64,000 nt of DNA from positions 2,232,001 to 2,296,000 of the forward strand of contig NZ_JAUSZL010000002.1 in NCBI RefSeq assembly GCF_030817535.1. The letters are read 5' to 3'. The notes beneath the pieces were generated by a model. The model saw only the letters and a program-made list of their open reading frames with translations. It did no database searches and had not been told where the DNA came from. Source of the stretch: Streptomyces sp. V3I8 (GTDB lineage: Bacteria > Actinomycetota > Actinomycetes > Streptomycetales > Streptomycetaceae). Of the stretch, positions 53,719-63,488 are shown piece after piece (position 1 is the first letter of the stretch; every line of letters starts with the position of its first letter). A program made the position numbers and the translations under genes.

Positions 53719-53730
53719 GACAACGTTGTC
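53719..53730. promoter_or_regulatory. palindrome GACAACGTTGTC, LacI-type operator candidate (copy 2)
   Basis: Identical to the box upstream of GH92. It lies 17 bases after a TAGAGT -10-like box on the plus strand, but no gene follows in that direction. Confidence 0.45.
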
Positions 53731-53795
53731 GCGTCCTGGGTCGACATGAACCTCACCCCCTCCGGCCAGGCACTCCCCCGGCCTGCCCGGCTCGC

Positions 53796-53824
53796 GGACC
53801 CGGTGGATTACGGCCACCGGGTCC
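53796..53824. terminator. hairpin downstream of the LPMO gene
   Basis: Arms GGACCCGGTGG and CCACCGGGTCC, perfect 11-base stem with loop ATTACGG. It would end LPMO transcription on the minus strand, or a short transcript from the plus-strand promoter near 53697. Confidence 0.7.
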
Positions 53825-53860
53825 GCCCAGAGCAGCCCGGGCGGAGGACGCCCCGGGGCC

Positions 53861-53948
53861 GGCTCCGGACCGCTCCCGGACGGGCTCCGGACCGCGCTCG
53901 AACAGGCTCCGGACCGTCCTCGAACCGGCTTCGGACCGTCCTCGAACC
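53861..53948. repeat. 22-bp tandem repeat, four copies
   Basis: Four 22-base units (core GGCTCCGGACCG) begin at 53861, 53883, 53905 and 53927. The array ends three bases before the LPMO stop codon. Confidence 0.85.
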
Positions 53949-53951
53949 GGC

Positions 53952-55058
53952 TCAGCCCGGCCGACAGGCGAGGGCGGTCGCCGTATCACCCCCCGAGCCC
54001 TGGACGACGTACCCGAACGAGGCGCTCTCACCCGGGTCCAGCGACCCGTTCCAGTCGGCGTTGTGGACCATCACGTCCTGACCGCCGTACGTGGCGTTGC
54101 CGCTCCAGAGGCTGGCCACGGACTGTCCGGCCGGCAGCGAGAAGTCGACCATCCAGCCGAGCATCGGCACGTCGCCGCTGTTGGTGACGGTCACCTCGGA
54201 CTGGTAGCCGCCCGACCAGCTGCCGGTCGTGCGGCGGGTGGCGGAGCAGGCGCCGGCCGGGGGCTCGGTCGGGTTGCCCGGGTCGTGGATGCCGGTCACC
54301 TCTCCGTTGCCGCCGTCGAAGACGATGTCGGAGCAGGAGTAGAAGGTCTCGGCGCTGTCCGAGCGCTGCCAGACCATGTAGACGAGGTGGCGTCCCGACT
54401 TGCCCGCCGGGAGCCGGCCGGACCAGGAGTAGTTGGCCTCGACCGTGCCCGGGGATCCGTTGAGCGGCGGGTGGTCGACGCTGAGGAACGGCTGCTCCTC
54501 CATGTCGTTCCAGGTGAGCGGCTCGGTCGGGTCGTAGCCGTCCTTGGTGAGGTAGACGTAGAACCAACCCGGGTGCGCGGCCCAGGCGTTGTAGGAGAAG
54601 TCGACGGTCGCGCCCGAGGTCAGATGGGTCAGCGGCCAGTCGGCGCTCGGCGTGTTGAAGCCGGTGAAGTTGGTGTTGCCGCCGCTGCACAGTTCGCCGT
54701 CGGGCACGAAGCCCCGGGTGCGGCCGGCTCCGTCGGAGCGCAGCACCGAGAACCAGTTGTAGAACGGCGTGGTGCCGCTGGCCTGTTGCGCCGCCTTGCA
54801 GGCCGGATTGACCGGCTTGATCTCACCGGTGTCGGTGAGCCCGTCCTGCCAGCACAGGAACGTACGGCTGGCGGGCTTCATGGGAGTGCCGTGCGCCTGC
54901 GCCTCGCCGCCCGCCGAGACGACCAGGCCGAGCGCCGGGAACGTGACGACCAGGGCGAGCAGGATGAGGAGGAAGGCGCGGCCCCGGGCGGGGAGCGGTG
55001 ACCTCCGTGGAGGGCGGGGAGGCGGAGGCGGCGGGGCTGGTGTGATTGCCAGGTTCAT
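53952..55058 (-). CDS. AA10 lytic polysaccharide monooxygenase with CBM2
   Basis: A 368-residue secreted copper enzyme. A long Pro/Arg-rich n-region and hydrophobic core end at EAQA, so the mature protein starts with His56, the N-terminal copper ligand; the second ligand is His162 in YNAWAAHPGWF and the axial Phe239 is in ETFYSCSD. The AA10 domain, with SRTFLCWQD, YNWFSVL and THLTSGATV, is closest by eye to the CelS2 group of C1-oxidising cellulose-active enzymes. A short Pro/Gly linker leads to a CBM2 (about 271-368) with conserved Trp residues and terminal Cys. The start is uncertain (an in-frame GTG at 55085 is possible). A perfect CebR box lies upstream. Confidence 0.88.
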   Translation of the reverse strand: MNLAITPAPPPPPPRPPRRSPLPARGRAFLLILLALVVTFPALGLVVSAGGEAQAHGTPMKPASRTFLCWQDGLTDTGEIKPVNPACKAAQQASGTTPFYNWFSVLRSDGAGRTRGFVPDGELCSGGNTNFTGFNTPSADWPLTHLTSGATVDFSYNAWAAHPGWFYVYLTKDGYDPTEPLTWNDMEEQPFLSVDHPPLNGSPGTVEANYSWSGRLPAGKSGRHLVYMVWQRSDSAETFYSCSDIVFDGGNGEVTGIHDPGNPTEPPAGACSATRRTTGSWSGGYQSEVTVTNSGDVPMLGWMVDFSLPAGQSVASLWSGNATYGGQDVMVHNADWNGSLDPGESASFGYVVQGSGGDTATALACRPG

Positions 55059-55121
55059 GACAGAACGGTCCATCCCTTCGTTCACAAGCCGTGGGGTGCT
55101 CTCCTAAGGGGATGCGCGAGA

Positions 55122-55135
55122 TGGGAACGGTCCCG
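55122..55135. promoter_or_regulatory. degenerate second CebR-like box
   Basis: TGGGAACGGTCCCG matches 11 of 14 positions of TGGGAGCGCTCCCA. It is 38 bases closer to the LPMO gene than the perfect box. Confidence 0.3.
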
Positions 55136-55159
55136 GGGCGGGTTCCGGTCCACCCGGAA

Positions 55160-55173
55160 TGGGAGCGCTCCCA
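55160..55173. promoter_or_regulatory. CebR operator, perfect match
   Basis: TGGGAGCGCTCCCA is the exact 14-bp palindrome recognised by the cellobiose-responsive repressor CebR in Streptomyces. It lies 102 bases upstream of the LPMO start at 55058. Confidence 0.8.
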
Positions 55174-55226
55174 CCTCGCGTGCTCTCGAAGCTAGCGCGG
55201 ACCGGTACGGCTGTAAACGGCTGCCG

Positions 55227-55262
55227 CGAGAGGGCCGTACCCGGACGGGTGCGGCCCTCTCG
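55227..55262 (-). terminator. hairpin terminator after the DUF3500 gene
   Basis: Arms CGAGAGGGCCG and CGGCCCTCTCG, perfect 11-base stem with a 14-base loop, 29 bases beyond the stop. Confidence 0.8.
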
Positions 55263-55290
55263 GCAACGGGGCTCTCGAACGGCCTCCCCC

Positions 55291-56649
55291 TCACCGGTGG
55301 TGAGGGGACGTCAGGTAGTGCTGTCGCAGGAGTTCCTTCCCGTAGTCGTTGCCGTTCGGCGTGCGGATGACGGAGTGGACGTGCATCTGGGTGGCGCCGC
55401 TGCCCTGCGTGGCGCCGTACGCGCCCGCGAGCGGTCCCGGGGCCTGGCAGTCGACCTCGACCCAGACGACCGGGCTGTGCACCCGGACGTAGAAGGCGGA
55501 GTCGTCCGCGGTGCCGCCCGCCCAGGTGACGTAGGTGTCGTTCAGGTGCGCCCGCACCTCCGCCAGCCTCGCCTCGGCGGCATCCGCCTTCGCGCGGCCG
55601 GTGAAGGCCTCGACGATGCCGAGGAGCTTGAGCTTCTGGGCGCCGGTGAGGGCCTTGCCGCGGATGCCGGTGTACTCCTGCACCGCGTTGTCCGAGAAGG
55701 CGCCCGCCTTCATCGACTCGTTCGACTTGGCCGTGGACTCGATCGCGACCGTCCGCTGCGCGTCGGTGAGGGAGTTGATGAAGGCGAGGCTCGCCTTCAC
55801 CTCCTCCTTGCACACGGAGACGGTCGTGCCGTCGATCTCGATCTCGGTCGGTTCCGAACCCCAGAAGCAGGGGCTCATGACGACCTGGTCGCCGAGCACG
55901 AAGTAGTTGACGACCAGGTGGTGCCCGTCGAACTGGAAGCCCCACGGTTCGGTGGCGGACGGCGTGCCGAGCACCGTGTAGTGGAAGGCCTCCTCGTTGA
56001 AGGCGTCCGTCCTGCCGATCGCCTCCCCCGCGGCCTGGTTGATCCGGCGGATCTTCTCGGTGGTCTCCAGGCCGTCCGCGCTGAGCGCCGACTTCAGCAG
56101 GGCCTTGCCGAGTGCCTGCTGCTCGTCGGAGAGGTCGGCGACGGACACGCCCTGGCGCTCGTACGCGTCGACGTTGCTCCACAGCCGCCACTCGGTGGAG
56201 TGCGCGGTGAACTGTGTCGACGACTTCTGCGTGGCGCTCAGCCCGGCGAGGAAGGCGTTCGCCGCGGTGATCACCGGGGCGGTCACGACGCCCTCGGAGT
56301 GGATCGAGAACAGGCCGTCGATCTTCTTGCCGTCGGTGGTCAGGCCGAAGAAGTCCTCGGTGATCGACTGGTTGCCGGGACCTCCGGTGCCGCCGCCGGG
56401 GGCGCCGCTCGGCTCGGCCGACGCCGGGGCGCCGTCGGCACCGGTGCCGGTGTCCGTGTCGTCGGCGGCGAGCGCGGCCCAGGCGCCGGCCCCGCCCATC
56501 GTCGCGACGGCGGTGGCGCCGCTCGCGAAGAAGACCTTGCGCATGAAGTTCCGCCGGCCGACGTGGGCCTGCCGGCCGGTCTGCGGCGGCTGGGACTGGG
56601 GCTGGGGCTGAGGCTGGGGCGTGGACTCGCCGGTGTCGAGCTCGCTCAT
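55291..56649 (-). CDS. DUF3500 protein, Tat-exported
   Basis: A 452-residue protein. Residues 11-23 are a Pro-Gln repeat (PQPQPQPQSQPPQ), followed by a Tat signal (Arg32-Arg33 in GRRNFMRKVFFASGATAV) and a Gly/Thr/Asp-rich spacer. The DUF3500 domain contains GWQFDGHH-like GFQFDGHHLVVNYFVLGDQV, FWGSEPTEIEI and, near the end, HVHSVIRTPNGNDYG. The family is of unknown function. The ATG at 56649 is chosen because GAGGGAG lies about nine bases before it; upstream ATG codons at 56667 and 56673 lack this. It precedes the LPMO gene on the same strand behind a terminator. Confidence 0.82.
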   Translation of the reverse strand: MSELDTGESTPQPQPQPQSQPPQTGRQAHVGRRNFMRKVFFASGATAVATMGGAGAWAALAADDTDTGTGADGAPASAEPSGAPGGGTGGPGNQSITEDFFGLTTDGKKIDGLFSIHSEGVVTAPVITAANAFLAGLSATQKSSTQFTAHSTEWRLWSNVDAYERQGVSVADLSDEQQALGKALLKSALSADGLETTEKIRRINQAAGEAIGRTDAFNEEAFHYTVLGTPSATEPWGFQFDGHHLVVNYFVLGDQVVMSPCFWGSEPTEIEIDGTTVSVCKEEVKASLAFINSLTDAQRTVAIESTAKSNESMKAGAFSDNAVQEYTGIRGKALTGAQKLKLLGIVEAFTGRAKADAAEARLAEVRAHLNDTYVTWAGGTADDSAFYVRVHSPVVWVEVDCQAPGPLAGAYGATQGSGATQMHVHSVIRTPNGNDYGKELLRQHYLTSPHHR

Positions 56650-56988
56650 CGCGGCTGGCTCCCTCATGGCCATGGGCCGATCCCTTGCGGACGGCCACGC
56701 GGGACGACTGTGAACCACGAACCTGAGCCCGACCTGAAACCGGGGCGGGCCGGAGGCCGGAACCGGAGGGCCCGGGCCAGAGGCCGGAACCGGGGCCGGA
56801 AGCCAGAGGCCGAGGGCACGCGGGGCGGGTGTGCCTGCGCGGGAGGTGGGTCGCCCGCGTGGGGATGGATGTACGCGTGCGGAGGTGGGTGTGCGCGAGG
56901 CCTGTTGCAGGGTGCCGTGTTTCGGTTGGCCTCTCCTCGGGTCAGGAGTCGGCCCGAGCAGCTCCCAGGGTTCAGGTCTGGGTCAGCT

Positions 56989-57226
56989 CCTGCGGGTCGG
57001 GACCGGACGGTCCGGTCCGGCTCCTGCGGGTCGAGGCCGGGCGGACCGGGTCGGCCCCTGCGGGTCGGGACCGGACGGACCAGGTCGGCCCCCGCGGGTC
57101 GGAACCACACGGACCAGGTCGGCCCCTGCGGGTCAGGACCGTACGGACCGGTCCGGCTCCCGCGGGTCAGGACCGTACGGACCGGGTCGGCTCCCGCGGG
57201 TCAGGACCGTACGGACCGGGTCGGCC
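56989..57226. repeat. 34-bp tandem repeat, seven copies
   Basis: Seven units of exactly 34 bases start at 56989, 57023, 57057, 57091, 57125, 57159 and 57193. Each begins CCTGCGGGTC or CCCGCGGGTC and contains GGACC. A degenerate eighth unit precedes them. The period is not a multiple of three, so it is not a coding repeat. Confidence 0.92.
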
Positions 57227-57231
57227 GGGGC

Positions 57232-57274
57232 GGGTCGCCCGGGACGGATCGCCCGGGACGGGCCCGGGCGACCC
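57232..57274 (-). terminator. hairpin terminator after the histidine kinase gene
   Basis: Arms GGGTCGCCCGGG and CCCGGGCGACCC, perfect 12-base stem, 17 bases beyond the stop on the minus strand. Confidence 0.7.
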
Positions 57275-57290
57275 GCCCGGCCCTCGTGGC

Positions 57291-58907
57291 TCAGGTCGGG
57301 TCTCCGGCCGGGGCGCCGAGGACCAGGCCGGTCCGGGGCGCGTCCGGGTCCAGGTGCGCGGGCGCGCCGGCGGACACGTCGTGCGGCGTGCCCGCCGGGG
57401 CGGCCGACGGGACGGCCGGCGGGACATTCACCCGCGGCAGCGTCAGCGTGAACTCCGTACGGCCCGGCTCGCTCGCGACCTCGACGCGGCCCGCGTGGGC
57501 CGTCGTGATAGCCGCGACTATGGCGAGTCCGAGACCGGAACCGCCCTCGGCGGGGCCGCTGCGGGAGCGCGAGACGTCGCCTCTCGTGAAGCGCTCGAAG
57601 ACCGCGGGGAGCAGGTGCGGCGGGATGCCGGGGCCGTCGTCGCGGACGCGGACCACGCATCCCGTCTCCGTGGCCTCCACCGAGGCGACGACGGTCGTGC
57701 CCGCCGGTGTGTGCACCCGCGCGTTGGCCAGCAGGTTGGCCACCACCTGGTGCAGGCGGGCCTCGTCGCCGAGGACGAGCGCGGGGACGTCGAGGAGCAG
57801 CGCCAGCTGCCAGCCGTGGCCGCTCCCCGCCGCCCGCGCGTCCCAGACCGCCTCGGCGACCAGCGCCGCGAGGTCGACCTCGGCGGACCGGAGCGGACGC
57901 CCCTCGTCGAGCCGGGCGAGCAGCAGCAGGTCCTCCACGAGACCCGTCATGCGCGCCGACTCGGCGGAGACCCGCCGCCAGGCCAGGGCGGGCTCGATCT
58001 GCTGGATGCCGCGGTTCATCAGTTCCGCGTATCCCGCGATGGACGCCAGCGGCGTACGCAGTTCGTGACTGGCGTCCGCGAGGAAGCGGCGCACGCGCTC
58101 CTCACCGCGCTGCCGCTCGGCGAGCGACGACTCGACGTGGTCGATCATGCGGTTGAGCGCGGCGCCGACCTGGCCGGCCTCGCTCCCGGGGTGCGTGTCG
58201 CCTTCCCGTACCCGGGTGAGGCCGGTGACCGCGCCCCGGCCCAGCGGGACGCGCGAGACCTCGACGGCGGTGGCGGCCACCCGGTCGAGCGGCCGCAGCT
58301 GACGGCGTATCACCACGGCGCAGACGATCCCCGCGGCGGTCAGGCCCGCGCCCGCCGCCACGGCCTCGACCAGGACGAGCCCGCCGATCATGTCCTGTAC
58401 GTCGTCCATCGGGAGCCCGGTGAGGACGGGGACGCCGTCGCCGGCGATGGCGGTCACCCGGTAGGTGCCGAGGCCGGGGATCGTACGGGTGTGCAGGGAG
58501 CCGTCGGTGGCGAGGCCGTCCAGGGCGGTGCGCTGGGCAGCGGTGAGGGTCCGCCGCGTACCGTCGTCGGTGACCACCTGGGCCGCGATGACCTGACGGG
58601 CCCCGTCCCCGGCGGCGCCCCCGCTCCCGTCCCCCTCGGCGCCGAAGCGGGCGGCGAGCGTGCCGACGGCCTGCCCGCGCTCGTTCAGGAACCCGAGGTC
58701 CGTGTCGTCGCCCGTGCGGCGCTGCAGCCCGCCCTGGCTGCGTTCGGCGGCGTCGGTGACGCGCTGGTCCAGATGGCCCAGCAGATAGGCGCGCTGGGCG
58801 AGGACGGTGGTGAGGGCCATCGCCGTACAGACGACGAGCAGGGTGACGCCGATGAAGAGCAGGAGGCGGGTGCGCAGCGAGCGCCGCTCCGGCAGCCGGG
58901 GCCTCAT
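57291..58907 (-). CDS. sensor histidine kinase
   Basis: A 538-residue membrane kinase. Two membrane segments (about 15-35 and 175-200) flank an extracytoplasmic sensor of about 140 residues, followed by HAMP (to about 260), the dimerisation domain with phospho-acceptor His281 in FLADASHELRTPLAS, and a complete ATPase domain with VANLLANARVHTP, RDDGPGIP and GSGLGLAIV. Its ATG overlaps the stop of the response-regulator gene (ATGA). The signal is unknown. It belongs to the OmpR-partner class of kinases. Confidence 0.92.
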   Translation of the reverse strand: MRPRLPERRSLRTRLLLFIGVTLLVVCTAMALTTVLAQRAYLLGHLDQRVTDAAERSQGGLQRRTGDDTDLGFLNERGQAVGTLAARFGAEGDGSGGAAGDGARQVIAAQVVTDDGTRRTLTAAQRTALDGLATDGSLHTRTIPGLGTYRVTAIAGDGVPVLTGLPMDDVQDMIGGLVLVEAVAAGAGLTAAGIVCAVVIRRQLRPLDRVAATAVEVSRVPLGRGAVTGLTRVREGDTHPGSEAGQVGAALNRMIDHVESSLAERQRGEERVRRFLADASHELRTPLASIAGYAELMNRGIQQIEPALAWRRVSAESARMTGLVEDLLLLARLDEGRPLRSAEVDLAALVAEAVWDARAAGSGHGWQLALLLDVPALVLGDEARLHQVVANLLANARVHTPAGTTVVASVEATETGCVVRVRDDGPGIPPHLLPAVFERFTRGDVSRSRSGPAEGGSGLGLAIVAAITTAHAGRVEVASEPGRTEFTLTLPRVNVPPAVPSAAPAGTPHDVSAGAPAHLDPDAPRTGLVLGAPAGDPT

Positions 58908-59629
58908 CCGCCGTCCCCCGGTGGCCTGATGGCGTACCCGACGCCCCGCACGGTGTGGATCATCGGCGTCCGCCCCCTGTCGAGCTTGCGGCGGAGGCTG
59001 GAGATGTAGACCTCGACGAGGTTGCCGCCGCCGTCGAAGCAGCCGCTCCAGACGCGGTCCAGGATCAGGGCCTTGCTCAGCACCTGGCGCGGGTGGCTCA
59101 GCAGCAGGCCGAGCAGGTCGAACTCCTTGGCGGTGAGCGGGATGTGCGTACCGTCGCGGTGCACCTCGCGGGTGTCCGTGACCAGCACCAGGTCCCCGAG
59201 CGCCAGCACCGAACCGCCGGACCCGGCGCCCCCCGCGCCCCCGGTGCCCGACCGGCGCAGCAGTGCGCGCAGCCGCAGCACGACCTCCTCCAGGGAGAAG
59301 GGTTTCGTGACGTAGTCGTCGGCGCCGGAGGCGAGGCCGTCGATGCGGTGTTCCAGCGCGTCGCGCGCGGTGAGCATGAGAACGGGCAGCTTCGGGCTCT
59401 CCTGCCGCAGACGGCGCAGGACCTGGATGCCGTCCAGGTCGGGCAGCATCCCGTCGAGGACGACGGCGTGCGGCACACGGGTGCGGGCGGCGCGCAGCGC
59501 GGACGCGCCGTCCGCCACCGGGTAGGGCCGCCAGCCGGCGTCCGTGACGGCCGCGGAGAGCAGTTCGGTGAGGGCGGGTTCGTCGTCGACGATGAGGACG
59601 CGCACGCGCTCGTTTCGGGTGCCGGGCAT
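58904..59629 (-). CDS. OmpR-family response regulator
   Basis: A 241-residue regulator. The receiver domain has Asp15-Asp16, phosphorylation site Asp59 in VVLDGMLPDLDG, and Lys in YVTKPFSLEE. The C-terminal winged helix carries LTAKEFDLLGLLLSHPRQVLSK and VEVYISSLRRKLDRG. A Gly/Ser-rich linker separates them. The ATG at 59629 gives the standard N-terminus; there is no ribosome binding site but CATCAT is six bases upstream. Partner of the kinase downstream. Confidence 0.92.
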   Translation of the reverse strand: MPGTRNERVRVLIVDDEPALTELLSAAVTDAGWRPYPVADGASALRAARTRVPHAVVLDGMLPDLDGIQVLRRLRQESPKLPVLMLTARDALEHRIDGLASGADDYVTKPFSLEEVVLRLRALLRRSGTGGAGGAGSGGSVLALGDLVLVTDTREVHRDGTHIPLTAKEFDLLGLLLSHPRQVLSKALILDRVWSGCFDGGGNLVEVYISSLRRKLDRGRTPMIHTVRGVGYAIRPPGDGG

Positions 59630-59719
59630 ACGGGGATGATGTCGCTCACACCTGGCAGAACGCTGTGTTCCGCCTGGGTGGGACCCATGTCCTGAAATGG
59701 ACGGCACACCACGAACAGC

Positions 59720-59754
59720 GGGGGCCGCATCCCCGGTTCGGAGATGCGGCCCCC
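59720..59754 (-). terminator. hairpin terminator after aconitase
   Basis: Arms GGGGGCCGCAT and ATGCGGCCCCC, perfect 11-base stem, 19 bases beyond the aconitase stop. Confidence 0.85.
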
Positions 59755-59773
59755 AAGTGCACTGCCGTGCGGC

Positions 59774-62608
<2,835 letters not shown>

Positions 62609-62685
62609 GACAGTCTCCTTCATTGATGTACGCGTACCACCGCATCCTGCCGCCACGCCCTCTTGGCCGATCCGCTAAGGTCGGG

Positions 62686-62704
62686 CTAAGTTAGGTAACC
62701 CTTA
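62686..62704 (-). promoter_or_regulatory. iron-box-like element upstream of aconitase
   Basis: On the minus strand TAAGGGTTACCTAACTTAG matches 12 of 19 positions of the actinobacterial DmdR/IdeR iron box TTAGGTTAGGCTAACCTAA. It sits 78 bases upstream of the aconitase start. Confidence 0.35.
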
Positions 62705-62749
62705 CCGAACGCGTAACGGTCCGGGCGGCTGCGGCACGCCCCGGCAGAT

Positions 62750-62765
62750 ATCTCGATGTCGAGAT
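62750..62765. promoter_or_regulatory. palindrome ATCTC-GATGTC-GAGAT upstream of aconitase
   Basis: The arms extend to TATCTCGA/TCGAGATA around TG. The outer pattern ATCTC-N6-GAGAT recurs at the XRE-MurA promoter (63462-63477). Confidence 0.6.
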
Positions 62766-62923
62766 AACTCTAGTACATGACCGCCGGACGGTCATGCCCG
62801 GAGGGTGCCCGCACCCGTCCGGACCGGATCGGCGCCCGGTCCGGCGCCCCGGACCACGGGGTCGCGCGACAGGCGCGGCGGGCGGGGCAGGCGGGTCGGG
62901 ACGGTGCGGAGCACGGACCGGAC

Positions 62924-62965
62924 GGTGGCGGTGGCGGTGGCGGTGGCGGTGGCGGTGACGGTGAC
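62924..62965. repeat. hexanucleotide microsatellite
   Basis: Five copies of GGTGGC followed by two of GGTGAC. Confidence 0.9.
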
Positions 62966-63203
62966 GTACGCGCCGACCCCGGTCGCCGTGCACGAGGACG
63001 CGGTCACCCAGCCGGCGAGGACCGGCACCGGTTCGCCCGCCCCTCCCACACCGGAGCGGATCCCGGCCCGGGCTCGAACCGGGACCGACCCTGAGCCGAA
63101 TCGGGGTCAATTCGGGGCCGGCCCCGGGCCGTTCGCCACCGGCGTCCGCGTACCGACCGGCATCCGGGGTATCCGACAGCGGACGCGAAGGAGGCACCCA
63201 CCC

Positions 63204-63401
63204 ATGCCGCTCACATTCCGCAAGAGCTTCCGGATCCTGCCCGGTGTACGGCTGAACATCAACCGGAAGTCGTGGTCCATCACCACGGGCGGCCGCAACG
63301 GCCCGAAGCAGACGCACAGCAGCACGGGACGCCGGACCACCTCGATGGACCTGCCCGGCCCCTTCGGCTGGCGCCGCACCACGCGCAGCAAGCGCCACTG
63401 A
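63204..63401 (+). CDS. DUF4236 family small protein
   Basis: A 65-residue basic protein. The start PLTFRKSFRILPGVRLNINR is the DUF4236 signature (RKS, PGVRLN), followed by WSITTGGRNGPKQ and a basic end. The family is of unknown function, often found fused or free in phage-related and chromosomal contexts. The ATG at 63204 follows GAAGGAGGCACCC. The gene stands alone between aconitase and the XRE-MurA gene. Confidence 0.8.
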   Translation: MPLTFRKSFRILPGVRLNINRKSWSITTGGRNGPKQTHSSTGRRTTSMDLPGPFGWRRTTRSKRH

Positions 63402-63461
63402 GGCGCCGTCACCCCGGCCCCCATCCCGACACTCACCCCAATGGCCCCGCCAGGATGCGGC

Positions 63462-63477
63462 ATCTCATATGTGAGAT
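63462..63477. promoter_or_regulatory. palindrome ATCTCA-TATG-TGAGAT at the XRE-MurA promoter
   Basis: Six-base arms around TATG; the last base is the first base of the TAGCCT -10 box (63477-63482), which is exactly six bases before the ATG at 63489. This is an expected position for an autoregulatory operator of a helix-turn-helix protein. Confidence 0.6.
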
Positions 63478-63488
63478 AGCCTGCCGTC

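Larger units (their letters stand above)
53655..53951. other. spacer with promoter, operator palindrome, hairpin and tandem repeat
   Basis: No gene is supported here. It holds TTGGCT...TAGAGT (53672-53702) as a possible forward promoter, the palindrome GACAACGTTGTC at 53719-53730, a hairpin at 53796-53824, and four 22-bp tandem units at 53861-53948. Confidence 0.5.
56650..57290. other. 641-base gene-free region dominated by tandem repeats
   Basis: No gene is supported here. The open frames in it are products of the repeat composition. Short repeats of GAGGCCGGAACCGG occur near 56750-56790, and the 34-bp array fills 56989-57226. A hairpin that ends the two-component operon is at 57232-57274. 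Confidence 0.6.
62609..63203. promoter_or_regulatory. 595-base region upstream of aconitase and the DUF4236 gene
   Basis: No gene is supported; Gly- or Thr/Ala-rich frames are artefacts of a GGTGGC microsatellite (62924-62965). It contains an iron-box-like element (62686-62704) and the palindrome ATCTC-N6-GAGAT (62750-62765), both within 160 bases of the aconitase start. Confidence 0.55.

Noticed and set aside
53650..54081. Plus-strand open frame overlapping the operator and the LPMO 3' end
   Set aside because: It lacks a ribosome binding site, runs through a hairpin and the 22-bp repeats, and overlaps the confidently called LPMO gene on the other strand.
56989..57226. CRISPR array
   Set aside because: The repeated 34-bp units are contiguous, with no unique spacers, and no cas genes are nearby.
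62777..63094. Gly-rich and Thr/Ala-repeat open frames near 62.9 kb
   Set aside because: The repeats come from the GGTGGC microsatellite and no start context is present.
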